A stretch of 64,000 nt of DNA. Origin: Halomonas jincaotanensis. Its GTDB lineage: Bacteria > Pseudomonadota > Gammaproteobacteria > Pseudomonadales > Halomonadaceae. Made by a program: the position numbers and the translations under genes. The notes under the pieces were generated by a model. It was not told the origin of the DNA and ran no database searches. It was given only the letters and a program-made list of their open reading frames with translations. This document shows, one piece after another, positions 26,636-35,104 of this stretch. The first letter of the stretch is position 1, and the number at the start of each line of letters is the position of its first letter. Where the stretch lies: positions 186,001 through 250,000 of the forward strand of contig NZ_JAHCLU010000001.1 of assembly GCF_018448785.1 (NCBI RefSeq), read 5' to 3'.

Positions 26636-27037
26636 TCAGGCCAGACGGAGGTCGAGATGCAGACAACCGTCGATCCATTGGCGTTGCTGAAGGGTATAGC
26701 GACCGTAGGGGAGTATCAGGCGGCGCTCGAAGTGCCCGAAGGGGATCTCCAGGCGCTGGACGGTCAAGCCCGGCACCGCGTCGGGAAAACGCCGCCTGGC
26801 ATGTACCGTCAGATGGCGTTCGGCGAGCTGGATCTCGATGGATTCTGCCTCGACACCGGGCAGGGCAATGACCAGCAGGATGCCCTCGGACCACTGGTAA
26901 ACGTCCACTGGGGGTTCCCAGTTGGGTATCGTGGAAGAGGGGCCCGGGCGGTAGAACTGACGATGCAGGCGCTCCGCTCGGTCGAGCATTTCACAGGCAT
27001 CGGCCCACATCAGGCGTTCGAGTCGACGTGACGGCAT
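26636..27037 (-). CDS. Hsp20/alpha-crystallin small heat-shock protein
   Basis: Protein of 133 residues. A variable N-terminal arm with RRLERLMWADACEMLDRAER precedes the alpha-crystallin domain: PPVDVYQWSEGILLVIALPG, ESIEIQLAERHLTVHARR and FGHFERRLILPYGRYT. The I-x-I anchor at the C-terminus is not obvious, so oligomerisation may be atypical. It is an ATP-independent holdase, and its location 16 bp before lon suggests that it passes substrates to that protease. GGAGGG precedes the ATG at 27037. Confidence 0.88.
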   Translation of the reverse strand: MPSRRLERLMWADACEMLDRAERLHRQFYRPGPSSTIPNWEPPVDVYQWSEGILLVIALPGVEAESIEIQLAERHLTVHARRRFPDAVPGLTVQRLEIPFGHFERRLILPYGRYTLQQRQWIDGCLHLDLRLA

Positions 27038-27310
27038 GTTCCCTCCATGGGCTTCGCCACGAATGTGATGGTTGATTGTGAAGATAGGCAGGACAGAAGA
27101 ACCCAGCAATGCAATCTACTGCTGGTGTCCCGAAAAAGCGCCAGGCGAAAGCGACATCGATTGCGCCAGGTCAAACGTCAAACGAATTTATGTCCGTCAA
27201 CGCACGGAAAAGGCCAAGGAACATAACGACTTTTCTAGGCTTACAGAACACACTACTACACACGATTTGGCGAGGACCTTCTCCGCCACTATGAACAAAG
27301 GAGGCACGAC

Positions 27311-27748
27311 GTGTCAGATTCGCTTTCGCTGGGCTGTGCCCACTGCAGTGCCATCAATCGTGTCAATCAAGCCCGGCTCGAAGATCGTCCGCGATGCGGT
27401 AAGTGCAAGCGCTCGTTGTTCACCGGCGAGCCTTGCGAGCTCAAAAGCGCTAATTTCAATGCCCTGGTGGAGCGCAGCGAGCTGCCCATCGTAGTGGACT
27501 TCTGGGCCAGCTGGTGTGGTCCCTGCAAGGCGATGGCGCCGGTCTTTGCCGCGGTGACGCGCGAACTGGAGCCACGCATACGCTTCGCCAAGCTTGATAC
27601 CGAGGCTGAGCCAACCTTGGCCGGGCGATTCGCGATACGTAGTATTCCAACGCTTATCGTGTTCCGAAAAGGGGTGGAGACAGCCCGTCAGCCAGGCCTT
27701 TTATCGGAGCCGCAACTTCGTCAGTGGTTGGATCCACATGTGGTGTGA
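27311..27748 (+). CDS. trxC: Thioredoxin 2
   Basis: Thioredoxin of 145 residues with the extra N-terminal zinc domain that defines TrxC: Cys9-x2-Cys12 and Cys29-x2-Cys32. The catalytic motif is WCGPC (residues 68-72) in FWASWCGPCKAMAPVFA, and the cis-proline loop is RSIPTLIVFRKG. TrxC is an oxidative-stress disulfide reductase, usually induced by OxyR; no OxyR site could be assigned by eye. Translation begins at a GTG with AGGAGG upstream. The 3' end overlaps the convergent diguanylate cyclase gene by 95 bp. Confidence 0.93.
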   Translation: MSDSLSLGCAHCSAINRVNQARLEDRPRCGKCKRSLFTGEPCELKSANFNALVERSELPIVVDFWASWCGPCKAMAPVFAAVTRELEPRIRFAKLDTEAEPTLAGRFAIRSIPTLIVFRKGVETARQPGLLSEPQLRQWLDPHVV

Positions 27749-28985
27749 CAGAGCTAAGCTGATGTTGAGAGCGTCTGCCGTGGCCTAGCCAGCTTCCGAC
27801 TACCACGCAGTTGCGGCCGTTTGCCTTGCCTTCATAAAGCGCTTGGTCGGCGCGCAGCATCGCTGCATCGAGTGCTGCTTCACCGGGTTCCACGCAGCCG
27901 ACGCCTACCGTGACCGAGAGCGAGAAGGGGGGGTCGATCATCGGCAATGACAGCTCGGCAACCGTGATACGCAACCGCTCGGCGATGTCGGTTGCTGTGT
28001 TTAGGTCGGCATTGGGCAGGGCGATGACGAATTCCTCTCCGCCGTAGCGACCGATGATGTCTGTCTCGCGCAATACCGTTTGACAGCACGCCGCGACGCT
28101 TGCCAAGACACAATCGCCCGTCGCATGACCATGCTGATCATTGAGGTTCTTGAATAGATCGATATCGACCATGCACAGCGCCAACGGTGTCTTGTCGCGT
28201 TGTGCACGCTTCAATTCATGTTCAGCCAACTCGAAGAAACGGCGACGATTGGCGATGCCGGTCAGATGGTCGGTGGCGGCCAGATGACGAAGCCTGCCTT
28301 CCAGCTGACAGCGTTCCTCGATTTCGGCCTGGAGCCGGTGGTTGGCTTCGCGTTCGGCGACCAATGAGGCGAACTGCTCGCGACGTAGACGGTTAAGTTG
28401 CGTCATCGTCAATCCGCCCAGCAGGTTGAGTAATGCAAGCAACAATAGGCTCGTCGCCATCATGCCGTTGGAAATTGGGCTCCATAGCCACATGGCTACG
28501 ATGAAACCCACCACCATATAGGCGTTATTGATCAGTACCCAATGCCAGCGATTTGGTATGAAGAGATACAACACCATGCTGGCGGCAACCGCCGAGGCGA
28601 GATGCACACCCGTCAATTCGGGACGGGTGGGAATCGTTACCAGCAGGCCGCTGATGGCCAGCAGGCAAACCACATTGACGGGGGTAGTGCGCTGCGACAA
28701 AGCGGGGCGTTGCCACGCCGCCCATGATAATAGCAAGCAGGCCGACATCACCAACAGCCGTATGGCGAGCAACACCAGAAAGCTCTCGCTGAACCCCAGG
28801 AAATGATACTCCGCCACACTGAAGGTCAGCAGCAGCCCTGCAGACACTAGCATCGCATATCGCATCTGGCAGGCGTCATGGGTTTGCATGGAGCGTTGAT
28901 ACGCTATTTCGACATCCGTATCCCGAAACTCGGTCCGCCAGTTCAGACGGGAGTTTGTCCGGGTATCCTTGCACCCAGCAGCCAT
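27654..28985 (-). CDS. Membrane diguanylate cyclase (GGDEF)
   Basis: Protein of 443 residues. About six transmembrane helices occupy residues 55-210 (for example MLVSAGLLLTFSVAEY and FLVLLAIRLLVMSACLLLSW), then a short coiled coil leads to a GGDEF domain: ATDHLTGIANRRRFFELAE, VDIDLFKNLNDQHGHATGD and the active-site RYGGEEF. The GGEEF motif indicates active c-di-GMP synthesis; no EAL domain is present. A tail of about 45 residues beyond the usual GGDEF end is encoded over the 3' end of trxC on the other strand. Start 28985 is preceded by GAAGGG. Confidence 0.88.
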   Translation of the reverse strand: MAAGCKDTRTNSRLNWRTEFRDTDVEIAYQRSMQTHDACQMRYAMLVSAGLLLTFSVAEYHFLGFSESFLVLLAIRLLVMSACLLLSWAAWQRPALSQRTTPVNVVCLLAISGLLVTIPTRPELTGVHLASAVAASMVLYLFIPNRWHWVLINNAYMVVGFIVAMWLWSPISNGMMATSLLLLALLNLLGGLTMTQLNRLRREQFASLVAEREANHRLQAEIEERCQLEGRLRHLAATDHLTGIANRRRFFELAEHELKRAQRDKTPLALCMVDIDLFKNLNDQHGHATGDCVLASVAACCQTVLRETDIIGRYGGEEFVIALPNADLNTATDIAERLRITVAELSLPMIDPPFSLSVTVGVGCVEPGEAALDAAMLRADQALYEGKANGRNCVVVGSWLGHGRRSQHQLSSVTPHVDPTTDEVAAPIKGLADGLSPPLFGTR

Positions 28986-29324
28986 CAGTTCCCTTCCTCG
29001 AGGGGCGCCGCCCATTGGCTTGACGATGGAGCGCGCTTTCCCTTCAGTTTGCGTTTTTTGGTTTCTTTTTCTGGTTTCTTGTAGCGACGAATTGCCGTTC
29101 CCCTGCGTAAGGAAAGGCTGATTCGTGAGTAACTATGGTAGCTAAAGGCGGGTCTTGCCAGTCATTCGGGGCAGCCTACGTCGACTGTAAGAAATAGCTT
29201 ACTAAGGGAGTATGAGAGCGTTGTTAGGCATGACTCAGCCTTTGTCATGCGGGCTGGCTAATTTATATATTCGAATAAATTACTTACCCATGTGAGTGTT
29301 GTAAGGTCCACTCGACGAGGCGAT
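28986..29324. other. Intergenic region with short inverted repeats
   Basis: 339 bp between the cyclase and the mini-YejK gene, both on the minus strand. It contains GCATGAC / GTCATGC (29228-29250) and an 8-bp AT-only repeat TAATTTAT / ATAAATTA (29259-29282), neither with a U-tract. A 26-codon plus-strand frame near 29209 has its GGGAG too close to the ATG to be convincing. No gene is supported. Confidence 0.5.
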
Positions 29325-29705
29325 TCAGCTGCCCCAGCGGCGCTTTAGCTGCTCACGAAGCTGCTTGGGCACTTGCTTGATGATCAGCCGGTCCTGTGTG
29401 TCGTCGTATTCGACACTTGAGCCGAGCAGGTGAGAGTCGAAGCTGATCGATACACCGGCGGCACGACCGGCAAAGCGTCCGAACTGGGTCAGAGTGCGCT
29501 TTTGGGGAGGGATCACCTCGAGCAAGGTGCGTGTCTCGCCGGTGGCATCGATGCCTTCTTCCGCTCCCAGCCGCTCGGCCAGCCCTTCCGCAAGCTTGCG
29601 ACCGCCTCGGTCGTGGGTCCATGAGAGGTATTGCCGTGATGGCGAGTCGCTGCGCCATTTGGTCGGCTTTTCGAGGCGATGGGCGATGCAGTGCAGAGTC
29701 GGCAT
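29325..29705 (-). CDS. Miniature YejK/NdpA-like nucleoid protein
   Basis: Protein of 126 residues that aligns in three blocks with the nucleoid-associated protein YejK/NdpA, normally ~335 residues. Block 1 is the extreme N-terminus (MPTLHCIAHRLEK). Block 2 matches the mid-protein SRQYISF...GETRTLL region (SRQYLSWTHDRGGRKLAEG, GETRTLLEVI). Block 3 is the C-terminal region (PPQKRTLTQFGRFAGRA, SISFDSHLLGSSVEYDD). The ~120-residue segment between blocks 1 and 2 and ~60 residues between 2 and 3 are absent, both without loss of frame. AAGGA before the ATG at 29705 suggests it is translated as a short protein. Confidence 0.7.
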   Translation of the reverse strand: MPTLHCIAHRLEKPTKWRSDSPSRQYLSWTHDRGGRKLAEGLAERLGAEEGIDATGETRTLLEVIPPQKRTLTQFGRFAGRAAGVSISFDSHLLGSSVEYDDTQDRLIIKQVPKQLREQLKRRWGS

Positions 29706-29716
29706 GGGGGATTCCT

Positions 29717-30478
29717 TCAGGGCTTCAACCGATAACCACTCTTGAAGATCCAGCTCAACACCGCCAGTGCCACGCTCAGAAACAGCAGGATCATCAGCAG
29801 GCTGACCAGCGGACTGACATCACTAATGCCGTAGAAGCTCCAGCGAAAGCCGCTGACCAGGTAGACCACCGGATTGGCCAGTGTCACCGTCTGCCAGAAG
29901 GGCGGCAGCATGTCGATGGAGTAGAAGGTGCCACCAAGGAAGGTCAACGGGGTAATCACCAGCAACGGCACCAGCTGCAGTTTCTCGAAACCATCGGCCC
30001 AGATACCAATGATGAAGCCGAGCAGGCTGAAGGTGACCGCTGTCAGCACTAGGAAGACTAACATCATCAAGGGATGATCGATGGAGTAGGGAACGAAAAG
30101 TCGCGCCGTGAGCAGCACGATGAGGCCGAGGATCAGTGACTTGCTGGCGGCCGCGCCCACATAACCGATGACCACTTCCACGTAGGACATGGGCGCCGAG
30201 AGGATCTCGTAGACCGAGCCCGAGAAACGCGGGAAGAAGATGCCGAAGGAGGCGTTGGATACACTCTGCGTCAACAGCATCAGCATGATCAGGCCCGGCA
30301 CGATGAAGGCCCCGTAGCTCACGCCATCGACCTCGCTGATGCGCGTGCCGATCGCGGCGCCAAACACCACGAAGTAGAGCGATGTGGAAATCACCGGCGA
30401 TATGATGCTCTGTAAAACGGTGCGCAGACTGCGGGCCATTTCGGCGAGATAGAGGGTCTTGACGGATTGCAGGTTCAT
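29717..30478 (-). CDS. yadH: ABC-2 type permease, YadH-like
   Basis: Integral membrane protein of 253 residues with six predicted helices. The N-terminal [20 protein letters not shown], the [15 protein letters not shown] helix and [20 protein letters not shown] are typical of the YadH/NodJ branch of ABC-2 permeases. It is the membrane half of an exporter with the ATPase upstream, whose stop overlaps this start by 4 bases. The E. coli YadGH substrate is not known. The mini-YejK gene follows closely and may share the transcript. Confidence 0.88.
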   Translation of the reverse strand: MNLQSVKTLYLAEMARSLRTVLQSIISPVISTSLYFVVFGAAIGTRISEVDGVSYGAFIVPGLIMLMLLTQSVSNASFGIFFPRFSGSVYEILSAPMSYVEVVIGYVGAAASKSLILGLIVLLTARLFVPYSIDHPLMMLVFLVLTAVTFSLLGFIIGIWADGFEKLQLVPLLVITPLTFLGGTFYSIDMLPPFWQTVTLANPVVYLVSGFRWSFYGISDVSPLVSLLMILLFLSVALAVLSWIFKSGYRLKP

Positions 30479-31398
30479 GCGCGCTCCTGAACCAGGCTAA
30501 CGAAGATATCTTCCAGCGAGCTCTGACGGGTGTGCAGGTCCTTGACCCGCAGCCCCACCGCTTCGAGGTCGGCCAGCAGTCCGGAGATGCTCGAACTTTC
30601 CTCCTGGCTGGCGGCGTCGTAACTGTAGACCAGCGCATGGCCTTCGTCGGTGAGCGCCAGACCATGACCGCTCAGTGCGGTGGGTACGGCATCCAGCGGC
30701 TCGTGCAGGTGCAGGGTCAACTCCTTGTTGCCAAGCTTGCTCATCAGCTCATGCTTGTTCTCCACCAGCACGATTTCCCCACGACGGATCACACCAATGC
30801 GGTCGGCCATCTCTTCGGCTTCCTCGATATAGTGGGTGGTGAGGATGATGGTCACACCCTGGTTGCGTAGTTCACGCACCACTTCCCACATTTCGCGACG
30901 CAGCTCCACATCGACACCAGCAGTAGGCTCATCGAGAAACAGCACCTGGGGCTCATGCGCCAACGCCTTGGCGATCAGCACACGGCGCTTCATGCCGCCG
31001 GAGAGTTCCAGCAAGCGATTGTCGCGTTTCTCCCAGAGGGTCAGGGAGCGCAGCACTTTCTCGATATGCGTCGGGTCCTTGGCCTTGCCGAACAGGCCGC
31101 GGCTGAAGCTGACCGTATCCCATACCGTGGTGAAGGCCTCGTTGGTCAGCTCCTGGGGCACCAGGCCGATCAGCGCTCGCGCCTTGCGGTACTGGCGCAC
31201 ATTGTCGTGGCCGTCGACCACCACGCGCCCGGCGCTGGGGTTGACCAGACCGCAGATCGCGCTGATCAGGGTAGTCTTGCCCGCCCCGTTGGGGCCGAGC
31301 AGGGCGAAGATCTCGCCACGGTAGATCTCCAGATCGACATCGACGAGCGCCTGGAAGCCATCGCGAAAGGTCTTCGACAGGCCCTCCACGCGAATCAT
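30475..31398 (-). CDS. yadG: ABC transporter ATPase, YadG-like
   Basis: ATPase of 307 residues, the length of E. coli YadG (308). Walker A is [20 protein letters not shown], the signature is [17 protein letters not shown], Walker B is [12 protein letters not shown], and [15 protein letters not shown] carries the switch histidine. It powers the YadH-like permease encoded next. The ATG at 31398 lies 7 bases after the DUF6494 stop and is favoured over an in-frame ATG at 31428 that would overlap the preceding gene without a ribosome-binding site. Confidence 0.88.
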   Translation of the reverse strand: MIRVEGLSKTFRDGFQALVDVDLEIYRGEIFALLGPNGAGKTTLISAICGLVNPSAGRVVVDGHDNVRQYRKARALIGLVPQELTNEAFTTVWDTVSFSRGLFGKAKDPTHIEKVLRSLTLWEKRDNRLLELSGGMKRRVLIAKALAHEPQVLFLDEPTAGVDVELRREMWEVVRELRNQGVTIILTTHYIEEAEEMADRIGVIRRGEIVLVENKHELMSKLGNKELTLHLHEPLDAVPTALSGHGLALTDEGHALVYSYDAASQEESSSISGLLADLEAVGLRVKDLHTRQSSLEDIFVSLVQERA

Positions 31399-31405
31399 CG
31401 GCGTT

Positions 31406-31612
31406 TCACTCAAGGGTGATGTCTCCATCGAATTCAAGATCGAGGTCCAGGCCGGCGACATGTACCTTGACCGTCGCCGGCAGCGATTCATCTCCCTTCA
31501 GCCGGCCATCGGCCAGGGCGTCTTTCACCGCCTGTTCGATGGATTGCTGGGAATTCACGCCGACGTTCTTGAGGAGCTTACGGATGCTGTGGTTGAAGGT
31601 ATCGTCATTCAT
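31406..31612 (-). CDS. DUF6494 family small protein
   Basis: Acidic 68-residue protein ([20 protein letters not shown], then a helix ending ALADGRLKG and beta-like [16 protein letters not shown]). This pattern is that of the DUF6494 family, for which no function is known. AAAGGAT precedes the ATG at 31612. It is immediately followed by the YadGH-like genes, so it probably heads their transcript; the family context does not by itself indicate a transport role. Confidence 0.75.
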   Translation of the reverse strand: MNDDTFNHSIRKLLKNVGVNSQQSIEQAVKDALADGRLKGDESLPATVKVHVAGLDLDLEFDGDITLE

Positions 31613-31682
31613 CGGGACATCCTTTAAGAGTGAGAAAGCCGCGCACCATCCTAACGCGCAGCGGCCTTCCTTACACGGCCGG

Positions 31683-31731
31683 CCAACGACCAACGCCGTG
31701 CCGGGTAGCCGGTCACGGCGTTAGTGGTTGG
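31683..31731. repeat. Long imperfect hairpin
   Basis: About 20 paired bases with few mismatches: CCAACGAC-AACGCCGTG on one side and CACGGCGTT-GTGGTTGG on the other, around GGGTAGCC. No U-tract on either side. It lies between ppiC and the DUF6494 gene and may separate or stabilise their transcripts. Confidence 0.6.
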
Positions 31732-31744
31732 GGCTACTGAAAGC

Positions 31745-32023
31745 TCACTTGCGGTCGGTGACTTCCAGCAGGTGATAACCGAACTGGGTCTTCACCGGAC
31801 CATGAACCTTGTTCAGCTCGCCTGAAAAAACCACTTCATCGAACTCGCGGACCATCTGGCCTGGGCCAAAGGTGCCCAGCTCGCCACCTTGCTTGCCGGA
31901 GGGGCAGGAGGAGTTCTCGCGAGCGACCTCGGCGAAGTCACGACCGCCCTCGATCTCGGTCTTGAGTTGCTGACACTTCGCTTCGCTGTCCACCAGAATG
32001 TGACGTGCACTTGCCTGAGCCAT
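31745..32023 (-). CDS. ppiC: Parvulin-type peptidyl-prolyl isomerase
   Basis: A minimal parvulin domain of 92 residues with no signal peptide. It begins MAQASARHILVDSEAKCQQL and has the family motifs FAEVARENSSCPSGKQGGELG, GQMVREFDEVVFSG and TQFGYHLLEVTDR. It matches E. coli PpiC (93 residues), a cytosolic prolyl isomerase. GGGAGAG precedes the start. It is separated from the upstream antiporter gene by 193 bp, so it has its own promoter. Confidence 0.93.
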   Translation of the reverse strand: MAQASARHILVDSEAKCQQLKTEIEGGRDFAEVARENSSCPSGKQGGELGTFGPGQMVREFDEVVFSGELNKVHGPVKTQFGYHLLEVTDRK

Positions 32024-32216
32024 AACGCTCTCCCGAAGGGTGGGTAAAATCCTGTCTTGAAGGGGAGCAAGGATAGCATGCGTGGACCTGGCTGGGCCCG
32101 GCGTGACGATGTATCGCAGCTATGAGGCTGATTGTCGGACAACCAGCCGCGAAAGGGTGCCCTGAAACGTCCTGTTTTCGCCGCTTTCCCAGACATGGTG
32201 AGGGCGATTGGCAAGC

Positions 32217-33548
32217 CTAGAAGCCGTGTTGACGGGCCTTGCGTCGCGCATAGAGCTTCATCAATGGCGTAACGGAAATGCCGTGGACCACGATCGACAC
32301 GGTTACCACGGTCAGCGTCAGTGAAATGAGCTCCTCTGCCATCGAATCCGGCACGCCATGATTGATGGCATACATCAAGTAATAGATCGAGCCGATGCCG
32401 CGAATACCGAACCAGGAAATCAGCAGGCGCTGATCTTTCGATACTCTCGCACCGAGGATGCCGAACCAGACTGAAATAGGGCGGGCGACCAGGAACAGCA
32501 ACAGGACCAGCCAGATGGCCTTGGCATGCAGGTGGCTGTACCAGAGCATGGCGCCGACCAGTAAAACCACCACCATTTCGGCGATGCGCTCCATCTGTTC
32601 GATAAAGCCCACACCACTTCCTTCATGCACCCAGCGTTTGGAGGGGCCGACGGCTAAATCAGCGGCCGGGTTGGCAGAGAGACTGGCGTCTAGTTTGCTA
32701 GAGAGATTCGTCTCTCCGTCCGGCGAGGACGTCGTGCCCTCGTCCTGGCGCTCCATTCGCTGCAGGGCCAGGGCAGCGGCAAACACGGCGAGAAAGCCGT
32801 AGGTATGGCTGATTACGGCAAAGGCGTAGGCAAGCGCGATGAGTCCCAATGCGAGGAACTCGTCCAGGCCGACATCCGCCCTGTAGCGACGCAGGAAGGT
32901 CACCAGCTTGCCGATGGCGGTCCCGGTGATGGCGCCGATCGCCAACCCCCCGATGATGGCCCATAGCACATCGATGGCAAGCCATCGCCAACCCAGCGTC
33001 CCCATCTCGTGCAGACCCAGCAGGCCCAGACCAAGCATCACGAGGGGGAAGGCGGCGCCATCGTTCAGGCCGCCTTCGCCGGTCAGGCTGAAGCGTAGGC
33101 GATCGCGATCATCGGTGCCTTGCACCTGAACGCGCGAGGCCAGTACCGGGTCGGTCGGTGCCAGAATCGCGCCGAGCAGTACCGCAGCGCCGAGCGACAG
33201 GCCCAGCACGGCTACCCCGACGACGGCGGTGAGCAGCACCGTTATCGACATCGAGACGAGGGCGAGACAGATGGGCAAGCGCCAGCGCTTGTCCTTCAGG
33301 GGAATGGTCAGCTTCAGGCCGATGGAGAACAGCGAAATCAGCACCGCCACTTCGGCGACTCTTTCCAGCGTGACGGTATAGACCAGCGGGTCAGGCGACA
33401 AAATGGCCCATCCGGCAGGGCCCAGGCCGTACCCCACCGCCAGGTAGAGCATCGCGGTGCTCAGCAGGAGCCGTGTCAGTGATGCCTTGGAGAAGGATAC
33501 CCAGATCAGCAGGGCGCCGATAAGCAGCAACCAGTAAACGAATGACAT
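32217..33548 (-). CDS. CPA1-family cation:proton antiporter
   Basis: Membrane protein of 443 residues with about 12 helices. The first-half motif GAAVLLGAILAPTDPVLASRV and the second-half GEGGLNDGAAFPLVML (containing the ND pair at the ion site) are those of CPA1 Na+(K+)/H+ antiporters. A hydrophilic ~50-residue loop between the two halves is rich in Asp, Ser and Asn. The antiporter should expel sodium or potassium in exchange for protons, as expected in a halophile. It is transcribed away from the neighbouring PRC-barrel gene. Confidence 0.88.
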   Translation of the reverse strand: MSFVYWLLLIGALLIWVSFSKASLTRLLLSTAMLYLAVGYGLGPAGWAILSPDPLVYTVTLERVAEVAVLISLFSIGLKLTIPLKDKRWRLPICLALVSMSITVLLTAVVGVAVLGLSLGAAVLLGAILAPTDPVLASRVQVQGTDDRDRLRFSLTGEGGLNDGAAFPLVMLGLGLLGLHEMGTLGWRWLAIDVLWAIIGGLAIGAITGTAIGKLVTFLRRYRADVGLDEFLALGLIALAYAFAVISHTYGFLAVFAAALALQRMERQDEGTTSSPDGETNLSSKLDASLSANPAADLAVGPSKRWVHEGSGVGFIEQMERIAEMVVVLLVGAMLWYSHLHAKAIWLVLLLFLVARPISVWFGILGARVSKDQRLLISWFGIRGIGSIYYLMYAINHGVPDSMAEELISLTLTVVTVSIVVHGISVTPLMKLYARRKARQHGF

Positions 33549-33753
33549 GTCGGGCGGCCTCGGATAAGTACGCGCGTTTCAGAAAGGGGCACGCCTGCTG
33601 CATTCATGCGCGCAAGCCGCCGACAGACGAAGTGAAAAATGCGTCAGGATGCACTAGGTTACGGCTGAATATAGCATCATTGCGTACCCGCACCAGGCTT
33701 GACCCCTTTCCTCGCGTATCATGCCGATTCGCCACATTCATCTGGAAAACGCC

Positions 33754-34221
33754 ATGCAAAAATTCGCCTCGCGACTCATCTCGACACTTGTTGTTTCCAC
33801 TTCACTGTGGGGAGGGGGCACAGCGATCGCCCAGGAGCCGGACAGTGAGACATCGGGGTCCGGCAACGGCTCAGTTTTGCAGCAGGATGCGCCGAGTAAG
33901 ACGGATGGCTACCTCACCGACAAGCCAGACAATGCTTTCTATGCCGATGATCTCATCGGCAACAGCGTGATGACGAAACGCGACGAAGAGGATCAGGAGA
34001 TCGGGCCGATCAGCGATCTTGTCATCGATGAGTTCGGGCAGGTCGTGGCGCTGGTCGTGGGTGCCGGCGCCGGTGGCTTCATGGGCATGGGCGTGAAGGA
34101 GTTGGCGATTCCCTGGGAGACCATCGAGCTCACCAGAAAGGAGGGCGAGGATCGGTACACCGTCTACACCGATGTCGACGTCGAGATCTTGAAAGACGCC
34201 CCGGAATTCGACAAGGACTGA
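33754..34221 (+). CDS. Secreted PRC-barrel protein
   Basis: Exported acidic protein of 155 residues. Residues 1-28 form a signal peptide ending TAIA-QE. A short Ser/Gly/Asp linker leads to a PRC-barrel domain: FYADDLIGNSVMTKRDEEDQ, IGPISDLVIDEFGQVVALVV, GAGAGGFMGMGVKELAIPWE. It shares the architecture of the protein at 13655 but lacks the Glu/Pro repeat region. Both could be envelope-associated structural or stress proteins. The start at 33754 is favoured over 33721 because it gives a standard signal peptide. Confidence 0.8.
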   Translation: MQKFASRLISTLVVSTSLWGGGTAIAQEPDSETSGSGNGSVLQQDAPSKTDGYLTDKPDNAFYADDLIGNSVMTKRDEEDQEIGPISDLVIDEFGQVVALVVGAGAGGFMGMGVKELAIPWETIELTRKEGEDRYTVYTDVDVEILKDAPEFDKD

Positions 34222-34233
34222 GCCGACGAAGCA

Positions 34234-34515
34234 TTACAATACTTCGCGGATGGCCTCCATGACCCGACCATCCACGGTGCGCTGAATCTTGTCCTCGATC
34301 TCGCTACACAGGGCCTCGACCCTCTGTGACGTCATGGCGGCAACCACGAAGGTCCACTCGCTCGCTTCCAGCTTGTCGTGATCAGCGCTTTCGCAGACTG
34401 CCACCGCGGGGTTGCGTCCGAAGCGTTCGTGCAGTCCGCCCATCCGCTGGCGTTTCTCCTTGAGGGAGCCGCATCCCGGGAGCGAGATCCGCAGTGTGAG
34501 TATCTCGATATGCAT
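34234..34515 (-). CDS. DUF503 family protein
   Basis: Small protein of 93 residues, MHIEILTLRISLPGCGSLKE followed by KRQRMGGLHERFGRNPAVAV. These are the signature features of DUF503 (YlxP-like), a ferredoxin-like fold found near ribosome-binding factor genes in Gram-positives. The function is not known. AAGGAGG precedes the ATG at 34515. It is convergent with the PRC gene and separated from it by only 12 bp. Confidence 0.82.
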   Translation of the reverse strand: MHIEILTLRISLPGCGSLKEKRQRMGGLHERFGRNPAVAVCESADHDKLEASEWTFVVAAMTSQRVEALCSEIEDKIQRTVDGRVMEAIREVL

Positions 34516-34608
34516 GCCGCCTCCTTGCTGCCGCTTACTTGGATAGGTCCAACACCTGCAGTGTGTCGTCAGCGTTGGGGTAATCGAGGTAGACGTGGTC
34601 CCTGGCGT

Positions 34609-35016
34609 TCAGTTTCCATGAGTGGAGCCAGAGGCTGGCCAGCCACCCTCGCGGATGACCGGAAATCCCGCTATATCGTGGTTGTAAAGGTAAAGCCAGG
34701 CGGGGCCGAACGTGGTGGTATGGATGGCACGGTCGTAGACGCCGCATTTCGGCAGGCGAACCTGGTAGCCCTCCAGCCGATCAAGGTCGGCCAGCAGCCT
34801 GGCGTTGACCCTGAAAACTTCGACCTCGACCCCTCGGGATTGCTCGGCTTTGGCGCCCGGGTAGGGGCCGAGGTCATAGAGGGCCACCGTGGTGAGGCAG
34901 TCGCTGCCGAGAAACTCGGCCCCCTGGAGCCAGTGATGGTTGCGCAGTCCACGTTTCAGGGTGCCATAGACAACCACCAGCGGCGTTCTGGCGATGGCGA
35001 TCGGGGGTGTATTCAC
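34609..35016 (-). CDS. Gamma-glutamylcyclotransferase-like protein
   Basis: Protein of 135 residues starting with GTG (VNTPPIAIARTPLVVVYGTLKRG) and with AGGAGGAG directly upstream. The VVYGTLKRGLRNHHWL strand-loop is the substrate-binding motif of the GGCT/AIG2 family; the catalytic glutamate would be in RLEGYQVRLPK. The C-terminal AWLYLYNHDIAG is also standard. Members cyclise gamma-glutamyl dipeptides or handle glutathione derivatives. A different frame past the stop has a protein-like continuation (see findings). It is divergent from a GFA gene. Confidence 0.8.
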   Translation of the reverse strand: MNTPPIAIARTPLVVVYGTLKRGLRNHHWLQGAEFLGSDCLTTVALYDLGPYPGAKAEQSRGVEVEVFRVNARLLADLDRLEGYQVRLPKCGVYDRAIHTTTFGPAWLYLYNHDIAGFPVIREGGWPASGSTHGN

Positions 35017-35104
35017 CGGCTCTCCTCCTGACGAAGTTGCTGGCGCCGCCGGGCAATTGCTGCCACGACTTCGACAATGCATGACTGACAAGCGAGGTGT
35101 TTCC

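Noticed and set aside
26636..27240. Search for a sigma-32 promoter before hsp20-lon
   Set aside because: No CTTGAAA/CCCCAT pair with proper spacing could be identified by eye.
29209..29300. 26-codon plus-strand frame after AAGGGAGT
   Set aside because: The Shine-Dalgarno-like sequence is one base from the ATG, and the peptide has no recognisable feature.
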